From: Lamellibrachia satsuma
Taxonomy: Eukaryota; Annelida; Polychaeta; Sabellida; Siboglinidae
NCBI GenBank assembly: GCA_033239005.1
Contig: BSQZ01000015.1
Coordinates: forward strand, 8,443,001 to 8,507,000
Length of the DNA: 64,000 nucleotides
Direction of reading: 5' to 3'
Below, in pieces: positions 37,501-47,748 of the stretch. A model generated the notes under the pieces. It was not told where the DNA came from, did no database searches, and saw only the letters and a program-made list of their open reading frames with translations. Each line of letters starts with the position of its first letter. Within the stretch, counting starts at the first letter, position 1. The position numbers were made by a program, and so were the translations under genes.

Positions 37501-40500
37501 ATGTCCCAGACAAAAATATATTAGATTCTACAAAATAACTGGTTCTGTTAAACGGAGTCCAATGTTGTAACTATCACTTGTACCTTAATTTAAGGCAATG
37601 CATGTAAAATTACATAATCATGGAACAGTTTGCAAAATTGGCCAGGTATAAAACATGTTAGTCATAATTATAACAACTCTTCCATATTTTCTTTAACCTT
37701 TCAAACTTTCAGTTTGCATTCCTTGTTTGTTTTCCTTTCTTGATAATCTTCACTATCTCATTATATGCTATAATCCACATATGTGCTGCTCATTGTGAAC
37801 AATGTGGTTTGCTGCCTGGTTCCTTCAGATGAAGATCACATATGATGACCAGTATCTAGTGACAGTCTCAGAAGATGCATGTGTCATGATCTGGAAGATC
37901 CAGGACAAGGAAGGCAGAGGGATCAAGAGGGACAAGGAGGTTGGATATGCAGAGGAGATCTTAATTACAAAGAGTGATCTTGAAGAGAAGGTCAGTTGCA
38001 AACCTTTCTTTCTAAGTAAAGCTTAGTAAAAAACTAACAGGTTTTGTTTGGGTATCCACAGAGGGTGTTTGATCATCGTTTCTGATACTGCTCAACTGGT
38101 TGAGCTGTTGTGCCAATTGACCAATGCATGCATATAGTATACCTTGTTGTATTGCAAACCTGTACAGAGCACAAGACTCAAGCATTCTGGATGTAAAGTC
38201 CAATTGTCAACTCCTCCTGTAGTTAGATTATGTTGTAATACTAGCAAGTGTACTAATTGCTGTAGAACACAATCATGGCCGAGTTGAAAACTCGTGTGGA
38301 CGAACTGAAGATGGAGAATGAGTATCAACTGCGTCTAAAAGATATGAATTACAATGAAAAGATCAAAGAACTTACAGAGAAGTTCATCCAAGAGATGGAG
38401 TCACTGAAAACAAAGAACCAGGTATGACTTGAAGCATTGTAAAATCATAAAATTATATTCATTCAGGCAGTATCAGTAATGAAAACAGTAAATCAAGCCA
38501 GTATAGATTCCTTTACATTTTTAACTGCATTCAGAATATCATTTAGACCACTATCATCAGTGAGAAAAACAATTTGAATATCCATCTAAAAGACATAATT
38601 TTGACAAACCTAGTTTTCGTCCATTGGTGCAAAATAGATCAGAGGACTAAGCAAAGTATTCTGTTGTAAGGTAAAGATAAATGTAACTGAAGCATTTGAG
38701 TGCATTTAAAAGCACACTAAAAAAGTTTTGCAAGAGCCTCTACAGCTTGAAGAGGTGTCTTCATTCGAGGATATGACACTTGTGCATTGTGTAAATCATG
38801 GTGATGTAACAATCACACTGCTATGTAGGTTCTGAAAACTGAGAAGGACAAAGATGAGTCAAAACATGAAGAGGAACTAAGTGAGACAATGGAGAAACAT
38901 GCAAAGGAACTCCAGGACCTTGGTGAGTAGAACTAAGTGAGAATATTGAGAAACATTCCAAAGAACTCCAGGCCCTTAATGTGTACATCAACATGCCGAA
39001 GAATTTAGAAAGTTCTTTTCAAACACAGCTTTAGCTCATCAGGTATGAAGTAAATTAGACCTGCCAATGTGTGCTAGTGCATGATTGACACTCCTGTAAT
39101 ATCTTTCTGTGAAGAACTTTGTCTTTAATGCTCCATCCTCAGACCATGCGAAACAAGATATTTGAACTTTAAAGCAATGCATAAGAATATATTACTAGTG
39201 AAAATATACATGCATGTCATTCTATCTGGACCGGTAGTGAAGAGTTGTTAAAAAAAATCCCTATCTACCCTACCTAATTTTTTTTGGCCAGTTGCTGGAA
39301 ACACACCTGTGTTTTTATGCCTTACAGAGATACGTACAGAGATCTTTTTAAAATATTGCAATGAAATGATTGTTTCCAGAGTCATCCAACAACCAGAAGC
39401 TGATGATGGAGTATGAGAAGTATCAGGAGTTGCAGGCCAAGAGCCAGAAGATGCAGGAGGACTACGAGCGACAGTTGCAGGAGATGGAAGAAAACAAGGA
39501 GCGCTCCCTGGAGGAGCTCACTGAGTACTACGAGACAAAGCTGCAGGAGATGACTACCAGGCTGGAGCAGGTGGAATTTCTCAACTACTCTTGCCTAACA
39601 TGTATCTCACTCACTCACTTTACCAGTTCAGCCTCAGCCTTCTACATTGACCACCTCTTACATTTCACCAGTTTCACGTTGATGCCTACTTCTCCTTCAT
39701 TCTTTCTTTCAAACTGGTATGTCTCACACATATTTCAGTAATGGAACCGGTTGCACGTAATCATTTTGCATGCAACTATAATTTTGCAGCATGGATACTA
39801 GTGCCCACACTTTTTCTTTCAAACTACCATTGATTCTCAGTGATTTGTGTTTTTGCACAACCATTATATTTATCTCCCATTGTCATTTTGCTTGCACAGT
39901 GTTTCATTAGAATGACATATTTATTGTGTGACCACCAGATGGTGACATGCAGTAAAACAATCTATATTATAACTGTCATGTACTCTGGAGAATCTGCAAG
40001 CAAGCTCTTTGTTCATGATGTTGGTCTCAATTCATATTTATCACATTCTTCATTTTGTCACCACCGTCTCAAATCATATGTCCTCTCCCACTTAAACACA
40101 CAAAGTTAGTACTAGATTGTGTGTTAATGCAGGCGCATGATGAGGCCCGCCAACAAAGTCGAGAATATGATGAGACAAAGCGTCAGATTGAGGAGGATGG
40201 TGACCGTGAGATCCTCGACATGAAGAACAAGTATGAGAGGCGGCTGAGAGAGGAGAAGGAAGCAAACACAAAGCTAAAGGGAGAGACAGGAATTATGCGT
40301 AAGAAGTTCAACAGTTTGCAGCGTGAGATTGAGGACCACAAAGAGGAAATCAAGAAATACCATGTGAGGATCACCCAAAATGAACACCATACACAATCTG
40401 AACACACACACACATGCAAACGCACCACCCTTTAGTATGACTGTGACTTTATGGCAACTGATAAATACATAATTATATAATAATTATATGGTGATAATCA

Positions 40501-43029
40501 GACTTGTTGACTCAACATACTCAAGTCACCCATTTTGACTTGACTTGACATTCAGAGAAATGACTTGAGACTTGACTTGGAGGTCACTAACGTGAGACCT
40601 GACTTGATTTGCCAGTTTGTGACTTGCCAACAAATCTGGTAATAATCATGTTAGCATTGTGTAATACAAGGATAATTGTGTTAATAACATCATTATAGCA
40701 ACCATTCTGATTTTGGTGTGATGGACGTTTATTACCTGGCCAGAACAGAAACATTTTAAATTGACTGTTGATAACAGTAATACAAGCAAATATAAGACAG
40801 TATTCTAGGAATACTTGAGGTGACAATAAGCAAGAATATATATTTACTTTACATATTTATATTTTCTACAATTATGTTTGTCTGTTAACAGGTGGAGACT
40901 CTGAAGTTAAACAACATCATAAAGAACTTGGAGAAAGATATTGCTGGTCTGAAGAAGGAGATCCAGGAGAGAGATGAGACCATCCAGGACAAAGTTAGTT
41001 CATTACTCTTATTGTGTGACACAACAAACTATTTTAAAGCGTGCATGTCACAGTGAACCCATATCATATACAAGACTGCTATGTGAAACTAAGAAACATT
41101 AAATGAGCCTTTGGTATCTATCTGCAGGAAAAGCGAATCTATGACTTAAAGAAGAAGAACCAAGAACTTGAGAAGTTCAAATTTGTGCTTGATTACAAGA
41201 TCAAAGAGTTGAAGAAGCAAATTGAGCCACGAGAGAATGACATCAAAGCCATGAAAGAACAGATACAGGAAGTAAGTAGGCAATAGAGTACTAGTGTGTG
41301 TGGTGATGATGCATTATTTAACTTATTCCGACGAAAAAAAATTATTTAAATCAGTACTAGAAAAACTTTCATTTGGGTCTAAAACAGTGAATGATATGAA
41401 ACTTTATTACTCTTTCGGTTTATTCCATTAAGTTGAAATAAAGTAACAATATAATACATATGCATATTTATGCACTGCTATGTTACAGTCCACTCAATAT
41501 TCTGTGCCTAACATAAGGTACTTTTGCTGTGCTATTTTAGTATTTGTAATGTCAGACGCTTAATCAAGGGGACCAGGGCTCAAATCCTCTTGCTATCATT
41601 TCAAAGCTCATGGAAAATCCATCATAAAACAGAATCATTCGTAACATTTTAAGAATGTGATTCGCTAAGATACTCATAAAATCCATCATAACCCTAGGAG
41701 TAATGTTGTCATCATGAGCTCAACAGTGTGCACAATTGCAAAAAACATTGAAAAGTTGTCAAAAAGTGGTTGAAAATACTTTCCATTGGCTTCCTTACAA
41801 CCACTTATGACTTGTTTGCTCATTAGATGAAGAGCAAAAAATTTAATATTACAAAAGACAGCACTATATTACAGAGGACACTATTTATGTAACACACCTG
41901 TGAAAGTGTGGAAAAATTTTTAGTTTTCAAAAACAATGATCGCATAGAGGACCAACAACCTCAACTGAAATTGTGTCATAAGGTAGAGCAATATGAAGGT
42001 TAGTTTTTGAGTTAGATACAAATAAAAACATTTGGGGGGGGGAAATATTTAATTCTAAAAATGGAGCGTGGTCAAAAGATTTGGGGAAAACGGTAGGAAA
42101 CCTAAAAAAAGGAAGGAATCATGAAAAACGGGAGATTTCATTTCCCATGCAGGAGAATGGGAGATGGGTCCTAAAAGCTGGAGCCTCCCACCAGAAACAT
42201 GAGACATAACTGGTCTGCCCTTTTTGAACTACAAGACCTGTAACTGAACAATTGCACTGTCTTGAGCGTGTGCTATATTACTGGACAGATGGAGAGCGAG
42301 CTGGAACGATTTCACAAGCAGAACACACAGCTTGAACTGAACATCACTGAGCTGCGACAGAAGTTGAAAGCCACTGACAAAGAGATGCACCAGGAGAGAC
42401 AGAGGGTATGTAGACATTGCACACCTTCTGGCAGCCACAGTACCAGGAGAGACAGAGGGTATGTAGACATTGCACACCTTCTGGTAGCCACAACACCAGG
42501 AGAGACAGAAGATATGTAGATATTGCATACCTTCTAAGTAAGACAGCACAGTGGGTCCATTCTTGTGCTTCTTTGTAAAATTAATACCGCTTTTTCTGAT
42601 GGTTGTGTTTTAAGTCAATCAGGAGTTTCCTTCCATTTGTATAAAATATTTTTGCTAAGGAGAATTTGTAATTCAAAATGCTGCAGTTTTGGGAGTTCAG
42701 CAGCAATTTTAATGATTATTTCAACACTGACTGTAGAGGCAGGAGTGAGGGAGAAAGCAGCAGTGAAAGTTGCAACGTTTGATGATTACCTGTTTTTGAC
42801 TGGTGTGCCCGAGTATTAGCCAGCATTCGTTGAAAAGTTTAACTGTCAATTATCTTGGTAATACAATTATCAGATTATGAATACAGCCTCCTGGAAAAAG
42901 GAAATTGAAGCTCTTTTAATGCTGTATCTGATAAATAAAAAACAAAAAATTGTCAAATGCAACATTTGGTTGAATAGTACAGCAGAGGACACACACACAC
43001 ACACACAAATATATATATACTGGGTATAA

Positions 43030-43094
<65 letters not shown>

Positions 43095-44528
43095 TATATT
43101 CAGAAGCATTACTTTGAGACCAGAAGATAAAACAGAAAATAATGAAAACACCTTTTTTGATTTCCTTTTGGTAATCATTGATTATCTACTAAAATGTATA
43201 TTCTGTAAAGAAAGATTTGATCACACTATTTATACATAATACAGGACAATTACCCAAATAACACCTTGGCTCTAAGTTGACATGCTTCATTGGTTGTTGA
43301 TGTGCCTGCAGGTGCGGGACGTGGAGGCCGCAGTGAGACGGTTCAAAACGGACCTACACAACTGTGTGGGTTACATCCAGGACCCCAAACTACTGAAGGA
43401 GAGCATCCGGGCACTCTACCAGAAACATGTCCAGGAAGACATCGTAAGTAACATTTACATTCTCAATACCAGGAGAAAACACGAGTATCTCACTGTGAAT
43501 TTGAGGCATCGTAAGTAACATTTACATTCTCAATACCAGGAGAAAACACATGAGTATCTCACTGTGAATTTGAGGAATTTTATCAGGTACCGCTTTTATT
43601 ATTCATATTTATAATAGCTTTTAGTGGTATTGTGTGTTGTAATGTGCTGGAGCAACCCATTGGGCAATCATCCTTCAAAAAAGATATTCTCTGTTCACAG
43701 TCGGAAACAGCCAGCGTTGATGCAGACATTCAGAAGGAGTATGCTAGACAGAGAGAACACCTTGAGCGGTCTGTTGCCTCACTACGCAAGAAGCTCGTGA
43801 AGGACACAGAGATCCACCGTGCCGACAACGTGCGCATTATGCAGGTTAGCACGTTACTGGCAAACACACACTGTTGCTAGCAATTGTTCATTTTGAATAA
43901 TGACTTGCAGAAATTACTTCTAACTCCATCCATTGTAGTGTCTACTTGGAAAAGTTTAATGCTGCCTAATTTTGAAGTTTTTGACATTTCAAAATATAAC
44001 ATACAACATTTGAGATCAGCATTTCATTGTGAGAATGTGTTTATTCACACATGGAATTCCCAATCTAGTTGTAGTGATTATACTTTTAAAATATATTTAG
44101 ATATTTTTTTGACAGCTGTTTTTTTCATAAGGTGTTTATGACCAAATGATAGACTGTGGTTTTACTTTGACAAAAATAGTTGAAACTTGACAGTAAAACA
44201 AAATTTGTAATTTCAGGAGAATGTCACTTTGATCAAGGAAATCAATGACCTTCGCAAGGAACTCAAGATTGCACGTAGTTCTGTGCATGATCTAGAAGCA
44301 GCGCTAGGACTGCACCGTAAGAGCAACAAGGACCGAGCGATGGAGGTTGTTGCTGAACTAACAACAACCAATAAGAATGCAGCACTGCAGCGAGAACTTG
44401 AGGAAAAGGTGAAGGTCGTGACCTTGCAGAAAGACGAGATTGTGCGGCTGCGTAATCAGATTCGGGAAATGGAGCTGGTGTTACCAATCCGAGCCGGAAC
44501 TTTGTCCCCTACACTGATTCCCATATAA
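31528..44528 (+). CDS. CFAP57: CFAP57 (WDR65), cilia- and flagella-associated WD40/coiled-coil protein, 19 coding exons
   Basis: Coding exons: 31528-31989, 32605-32870, 33048-33213, 33779-33931, 34229-34368, 34966-35131, 35608-35934, 36996-37169, 37829-37990, 38266-38421, 38829-38922, 39380-39570, 40133-40363, 40892-40993, 41128-41271, 42289-42405, 43312-43443, 43701-43844, 44217-44528. Every junction is GT/AG with matching phase, and the product is about 1212 residues, close to the vertebrate length (about 1250). Residues 1 to about 670 carry WD40 repeats (for example [15 protein letters not shown] and [13 protein letters not shown]). Residues 680-1200 are charged coiled coil ([36 protein letters not shown]). 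The family sits in the axoneme and helps assemble inner dynein arms (known from Chlamydomonas and human). The start ATG is chosen by homology ([17 protein letters not shown]). An acceptor at 31480-31481 suggests an upstream non-coding exon. No frameshift or in-frame stop is present. Four donors carry tandem copies (see findings). Confidence 0.97.
32236..32398. repeat. 32-bp minisatellite in CFAP57 intron 1
   Basis: Five near-identical units of CCCTGCCACTATTCCCTCCA plus GTATCATCTTTT start at 32236, 32268, 32300, 32332 and 32364. The pyrimidine-rich unit is open in all frames on the plus strand, which creates false ORFs. Confidence 0.95.
33894..33953 (+). repeat. Partial duplication across the CFAP57 exon 4 donor
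   Basis: TGTACATGATTCCACTC occurs in exon 4 at 33894-33910 and again in the intron at 33937-33953, a period of 43. The true donor (AAG|GTCAGT, 33931/33932) lies between the two copies. Confidence 0.85.
38874..38984 (+). repeat. Tandem duplication across the CFAP57 exon 11 donor, period 56
   Basis: The exon end GAACTAAGTGAGACAATGGA ... GAACTCCAGGACCTTG and its donor GTGAGT recur immediately downstream. That copy runs GAACTAAGTGAGAATATTGA ... GAACTCCAGGCCCTTAATGTG. In the second copy the donor has decayed. Confidence 0.9.
40501..40630. repeat. GACTTG-rich repeat in CFAP57 intron 13
   Basis: Multiple GACTTGACTTG and GACTTGAGACTTG phrases are clustered here. They resemble subterminal repeats of short hAT-like elements, but no paired inverted end was found. 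Confidence 0.4.
42390..42548 (+). repeat. Triplicated 53-bp unit covering the CFAP57 exon 16 donor
   Basis: CCAGGAGAGACAGAGG followed by GTATGTAGACATTGC starts at 42390, 42443 and 42496. The first two copies have identical donors (AGAGG|GTATGT); the third reads AGAAGATATGT and has lost the GT at that position. The first copy is the one whose phase fits exon 17. Confidence 0.93.
42989..43092. repeat. (AC)n and (TA)n microsatellites
   Basis: An AC run at 42989-43007 and a (TA) run of about 52 bp at 43039-43090 lie in CFAP57 intron 16. The TA run gives spurious YIYIYI open frames on both strands. Confidence 0.95.
43440..43575 (+). repeat. Tandem duplication across the CFAP57 exon 17 donor, period 67
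   Basis: CATCGTAAGTAACATTTACA and about 47 following bases occur at 43440 and again at 43507. Both copies keep the strong donor ATC|GTAAGT. Only the first gives the correct exon 18 phase. Confidence 0.93.
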
Positions 44529-45900
44529 TCCAAGAGCACACATTCTGTGGTAGAACATTAGTTTGCCATTACTGAGCAATGTCAAACTTACATGTTTTAC
44601 CAAACCAAGATATTGATTGTCTAATATAATCAGAAGAATGTCTTGTAATTGTTTGTTGATTTTAATTTGAGTTATTGTTAGACTGAAAACATCCATATTA
44701 TATATTGTTTTATAACTAGGCACAGTTGAATAGAAAATGCCTTGAAAAATATTTCATCATATACATTGCCTACTCTAAGCATGCAACGTTGGAGAGTAAC
44801 ATTGAACCTATGTGTGTTCTGTGCAGGGTGGACATATACATAGTTACTGCATATCATGATTTTTTGTTACCCAAGGTATTTTGCAACAATTCCAAGCATG
44901 GGTTATATTAAATTTACAATGTTTTATGAAACATCAAAACTATTAACCAAGCTTTATAATAAAACTAGATATTTTAAACAATATTTTGTTATATAATGAT
45001 AGCTTTTAGTCATAGAACACAGTTGATGTTGCTCATGATATACACAAATCTGTAATTGACATAAAAGTGTATCTAGAAATTTATTCTAATTATAATATTA
45101 TTTTATTTCTATACACGCCTCAATTTTTAGTTACACATTCTGTGTGGCTAGTATACTAAATGAAATGAAATGCAAATGTGAAACAGAATTATGGCTAGCC
45201 TAAACAGCTAACACCAATTCTCACACATCTCGGACATCGCATATCTTCAGAAAGTTCTGTAACTTCACAAGAAGACAGGGCATCTATATTATTTTAATTT
45301 CCAGAAATGTGTTGCTCATATTTTCTTCAAGCCAAGTCGTGATTTTCACAGGCAAATAAAACAGTGAAATGTAACAGTCAGACATCTGTTGCATGACACA
45401 AAAATGTCTTAATTATCTTTCTCTACGCTAGTTTCCTGCATCTTTCAAGGTACACTGATGGATGATGGATGGATCATCTATCTCGCAAAACTTTTTCTTC
45501 ATAAAACTAAGTTTAATGTGGGCAAGTTACACCCAAAATCTGAAAAGACAATTCTATTTTGGGTTCCTGAAGTTTAGTTATTATATTTCCCATTCCTTGG
45601 CATAATTTGTCACCCTACACTATACAATCCAACTCCACAGTATCAGCTAGCCCTGTGCCCTGATTTTACATTTGCTATACAATTTGCTCATATTTGATTT
45701 TTATTGCATGCAACATGCTCTATCATAAGACTAGATTAGTGCTAACTTGCGAGACCACATTAATACTTCCTGTGACCAAGGTGGTTGTGCAAACACCACA
45801 AGACAGAGGGGTCATATACACCTTTATATGAAGGTTCTCACATTACTTCAGGAAGTCTTCATAGGTTGCAATCATTCATAATTAGTTTCTGTAAATCAAA
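44529..45900. other. 3' flank of CFAP57 without recognisable genes
   Basis: Contains the possible CFAP57 polyadenylation site at 44958. Beyond it the sequence is AT-rich and without coding signatures or clear repeats, up to the start of the 40-bp minisatellite. Confidence 0.4.
44958..44963 (+). promoter_or_regulatory. Possible polyadenylation signal of CFAP57
   Basis: AATAAA lies about 430 nt downstream of the CFAP57 stop codon on the same strand. No closer canonical hexamer was seen. Assignment is by motif and position only. Confidence 0.35.
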
Positions 45901-45901
45901 G

Positions 45902-46812
45902 CAAGGTACACTGATGGACCCAGTGCACTGTTCTGACAACACAAGGCACACCAATGGATCCAGTGCATTCTTCTTGCATCACAAGGTACACCGATGGATC
46001 CATTGTATTGTTCTGACAACACAAGGTAAACCAATGGATCCATTGCATTGTTCTGGCAACACAAGTTACACCAATGGATCCAGTGCATTGTTCTGGCAAC
46101 ACAAGGTACACCGATGGAGCCAATGCATTGTTCTGGCAACACAAGGTACACCGATGGATCCATTGCATTGTTCTGGCAACACAAGGTACACCAATGGATC
46201 CAGTGCATTGTTCTGGCAACACAAGGTACACCGATGGACCCAATGCATTGTTCTGGCAACACAGGGTACACCAATGGACCCAGTGCATTGCTCTGGCAAC
46301 ACAAGGTACACTGATTGACCCAGTGCATTGTTCTGGCAACATAAGGTACACCGATAAATCCAGTGCATTGTTCTGGCAACAGAAGGTACATTGATGGATC
46401 CAGTGCATTGCTCTGGCAACACAAGGTGCACTGATGGATCCAGTGCATTGTTCTGGCAATACAAGGTACACCGATAGATCCAGTGCATTGTTCTGGCAAC
46501 ACAAGGTACATTGATGGATCCAGTGCATTGCTCTGGCAACACAAGGTACACTGATGGATCCAGTGCATTGTTCTGGCAACACAAGGTACACTGATGGATC
46601 CAGTGCATTGTTCTGGCAACACAAGGTACACTGATTGACCCAGTGCATTGCTCTGACAACACAAGGTACACCGATGGATCCAGTGCATTGCTCTGACAAC
46701 ACAAGGTACACCGATGAACCCAGTGCATTGCTCTGACAACACAAGGTATACCGATAAACCCAGTGCATTGCTCTGACAACACAAGGTATACCGATGAACC
46801 TAGTGCATTGTA
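45902..46812. repeat. 40-bp minisatellite, about 22-23 units
   Basis: The unit is ACAAGGTACACCGATGGATC followed by CAGTGCATTGTTCTGGCAAC, repeated in strict 40-bp register with a few substitutions per copy. Because 40 is not a multiple of 3 and the unit has no stop in several frames, it yields long overlapping ORFs (up to about 300 codons) that are artefacts. It lies between the 3' ends of CFAP57 and TECR. Confidence 0.97.
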
Positions 46813-46878
46813 CTCCCAGTCACACACTAGTCTGGAGTCGCATCAAACAATCCATTTTATTAAACGTTTCACACACTA

Positions 46879-47277
46879 ATCAGATAACTTTAATTTTACA
46901 TATCCAAGGTGTGTTTAATATACCTGGTAGAGGCTTTCGTCAATGTATCACGTCGACTTCATCAGTACCAATGATGCTGAATGACGTCATCGTACACGTG
47001 AGGCAGTTCGTAATTGCCCTCGTCTCTGTTGATGGGTGTTCTAGTTTTCCTGATCCAGATGGCTTCCTTGACATGCCGGATTCTTCGGTTGGGTTCCTTG
47101 TCTACAATTTTCACTCACTCCCATCAACAGAGACGAGGGCAATTACGAGCTGCCTCACGTGTACGATGACGTCATTCAGCATCATCGGTACCGATGAAGT
47201 CGACGTGATACGTTGACGAAAGCCTCTACCAGGTAAATTAAACACACCTTGGATATGTAAAATAAAAGTTATCTGAT
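46879..47277. mobile_element. Hairpin of two inverted Penelope-like element 3' ends
   Basis: Arms of 158 bp (46879-47036 and 47120-47277) are inverted copies with only a few mismatches, around an 83-bp spacer. Read outward, each arm encodes TPINRDEGNYELPHVYDDVI. In the left copy this is preceded by EAIWIRKTR from the spacer. The combination resembles the segment after the GIY-YIG endonuclease of Penelope-like elements (I.IR....INRD.G.Y.L...YD). There is no RT here. It lies between CFAP57 and TECR. Confidence 0.65.
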
Positions 47278-47588
47278 ATGACAATTAACTATCCTGAAGA
47301 ACGTTCAGTAATTTCACACACTAGTCTGTATTCTGGCTTCGTTTCAATGACCACGGGCACAACATAAATTTTGTGAAACCAGTTTACAAAAACGAGGAGT
47401 TGCATATTTAGCAAATTTCAGAGGTTTTAATCTACCACAATTTGAACAGCAGGCACAAAATGGCATATATTCTCTCTATTTAATTGTAGTGGATGATTTT
47501 GCACAATTTTATTTTATGATTCAAACACCAGTGTGTGCAACTTTAACCAGGTTTCAACAACAAATTATAGTAGCTCATCATGCTCATA

Positions 47589-47594
47589 TTTATT
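47589..47594 (-). promoter_or_regulatory. Possible polyadenylation signal of TECR
   Basis: TTTATT on the plus strand is AATAAA on the minus strand, about 155 nt beyond the TECR stop codon. This is a reasonable distance for a short 3' UTR. It is motif evidence only. Confidence 0.35.
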
Positions 47595-47748
47595 TTTAAA
47601 ATATTGCTATACTTTGACACAGGCATTTAATGACTGTATGCAAATCCAACATAACTATTTTCCTGTAAATTAACAGCATGTTATCTTTCAAGACTGTTTG
47701 TGGCAGCATCACCATAGCAACTGCATGGTGGCTACACTCCTAGCAAGG

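Noticed and set aside
42870..43239. ORFs with YIYIYIYI repeats on both strands
   Set aside because: They are translations of a (TA)n microsatellite within a CFAP57 intron.
45902..46812. Regular repeats that could be taken for a CRISPR array
   Set aside because: Units are contiguous with no unique spacers, and the context is an animal genome.
45882..46827. Three long minus-strand ORFs (253-300 codons) rich in Cys and Trp
   Set aside because: They are translations of a 40-bp tandem repeat in three frames; the same motif cycles through all frames, and there is no independent coding signal.
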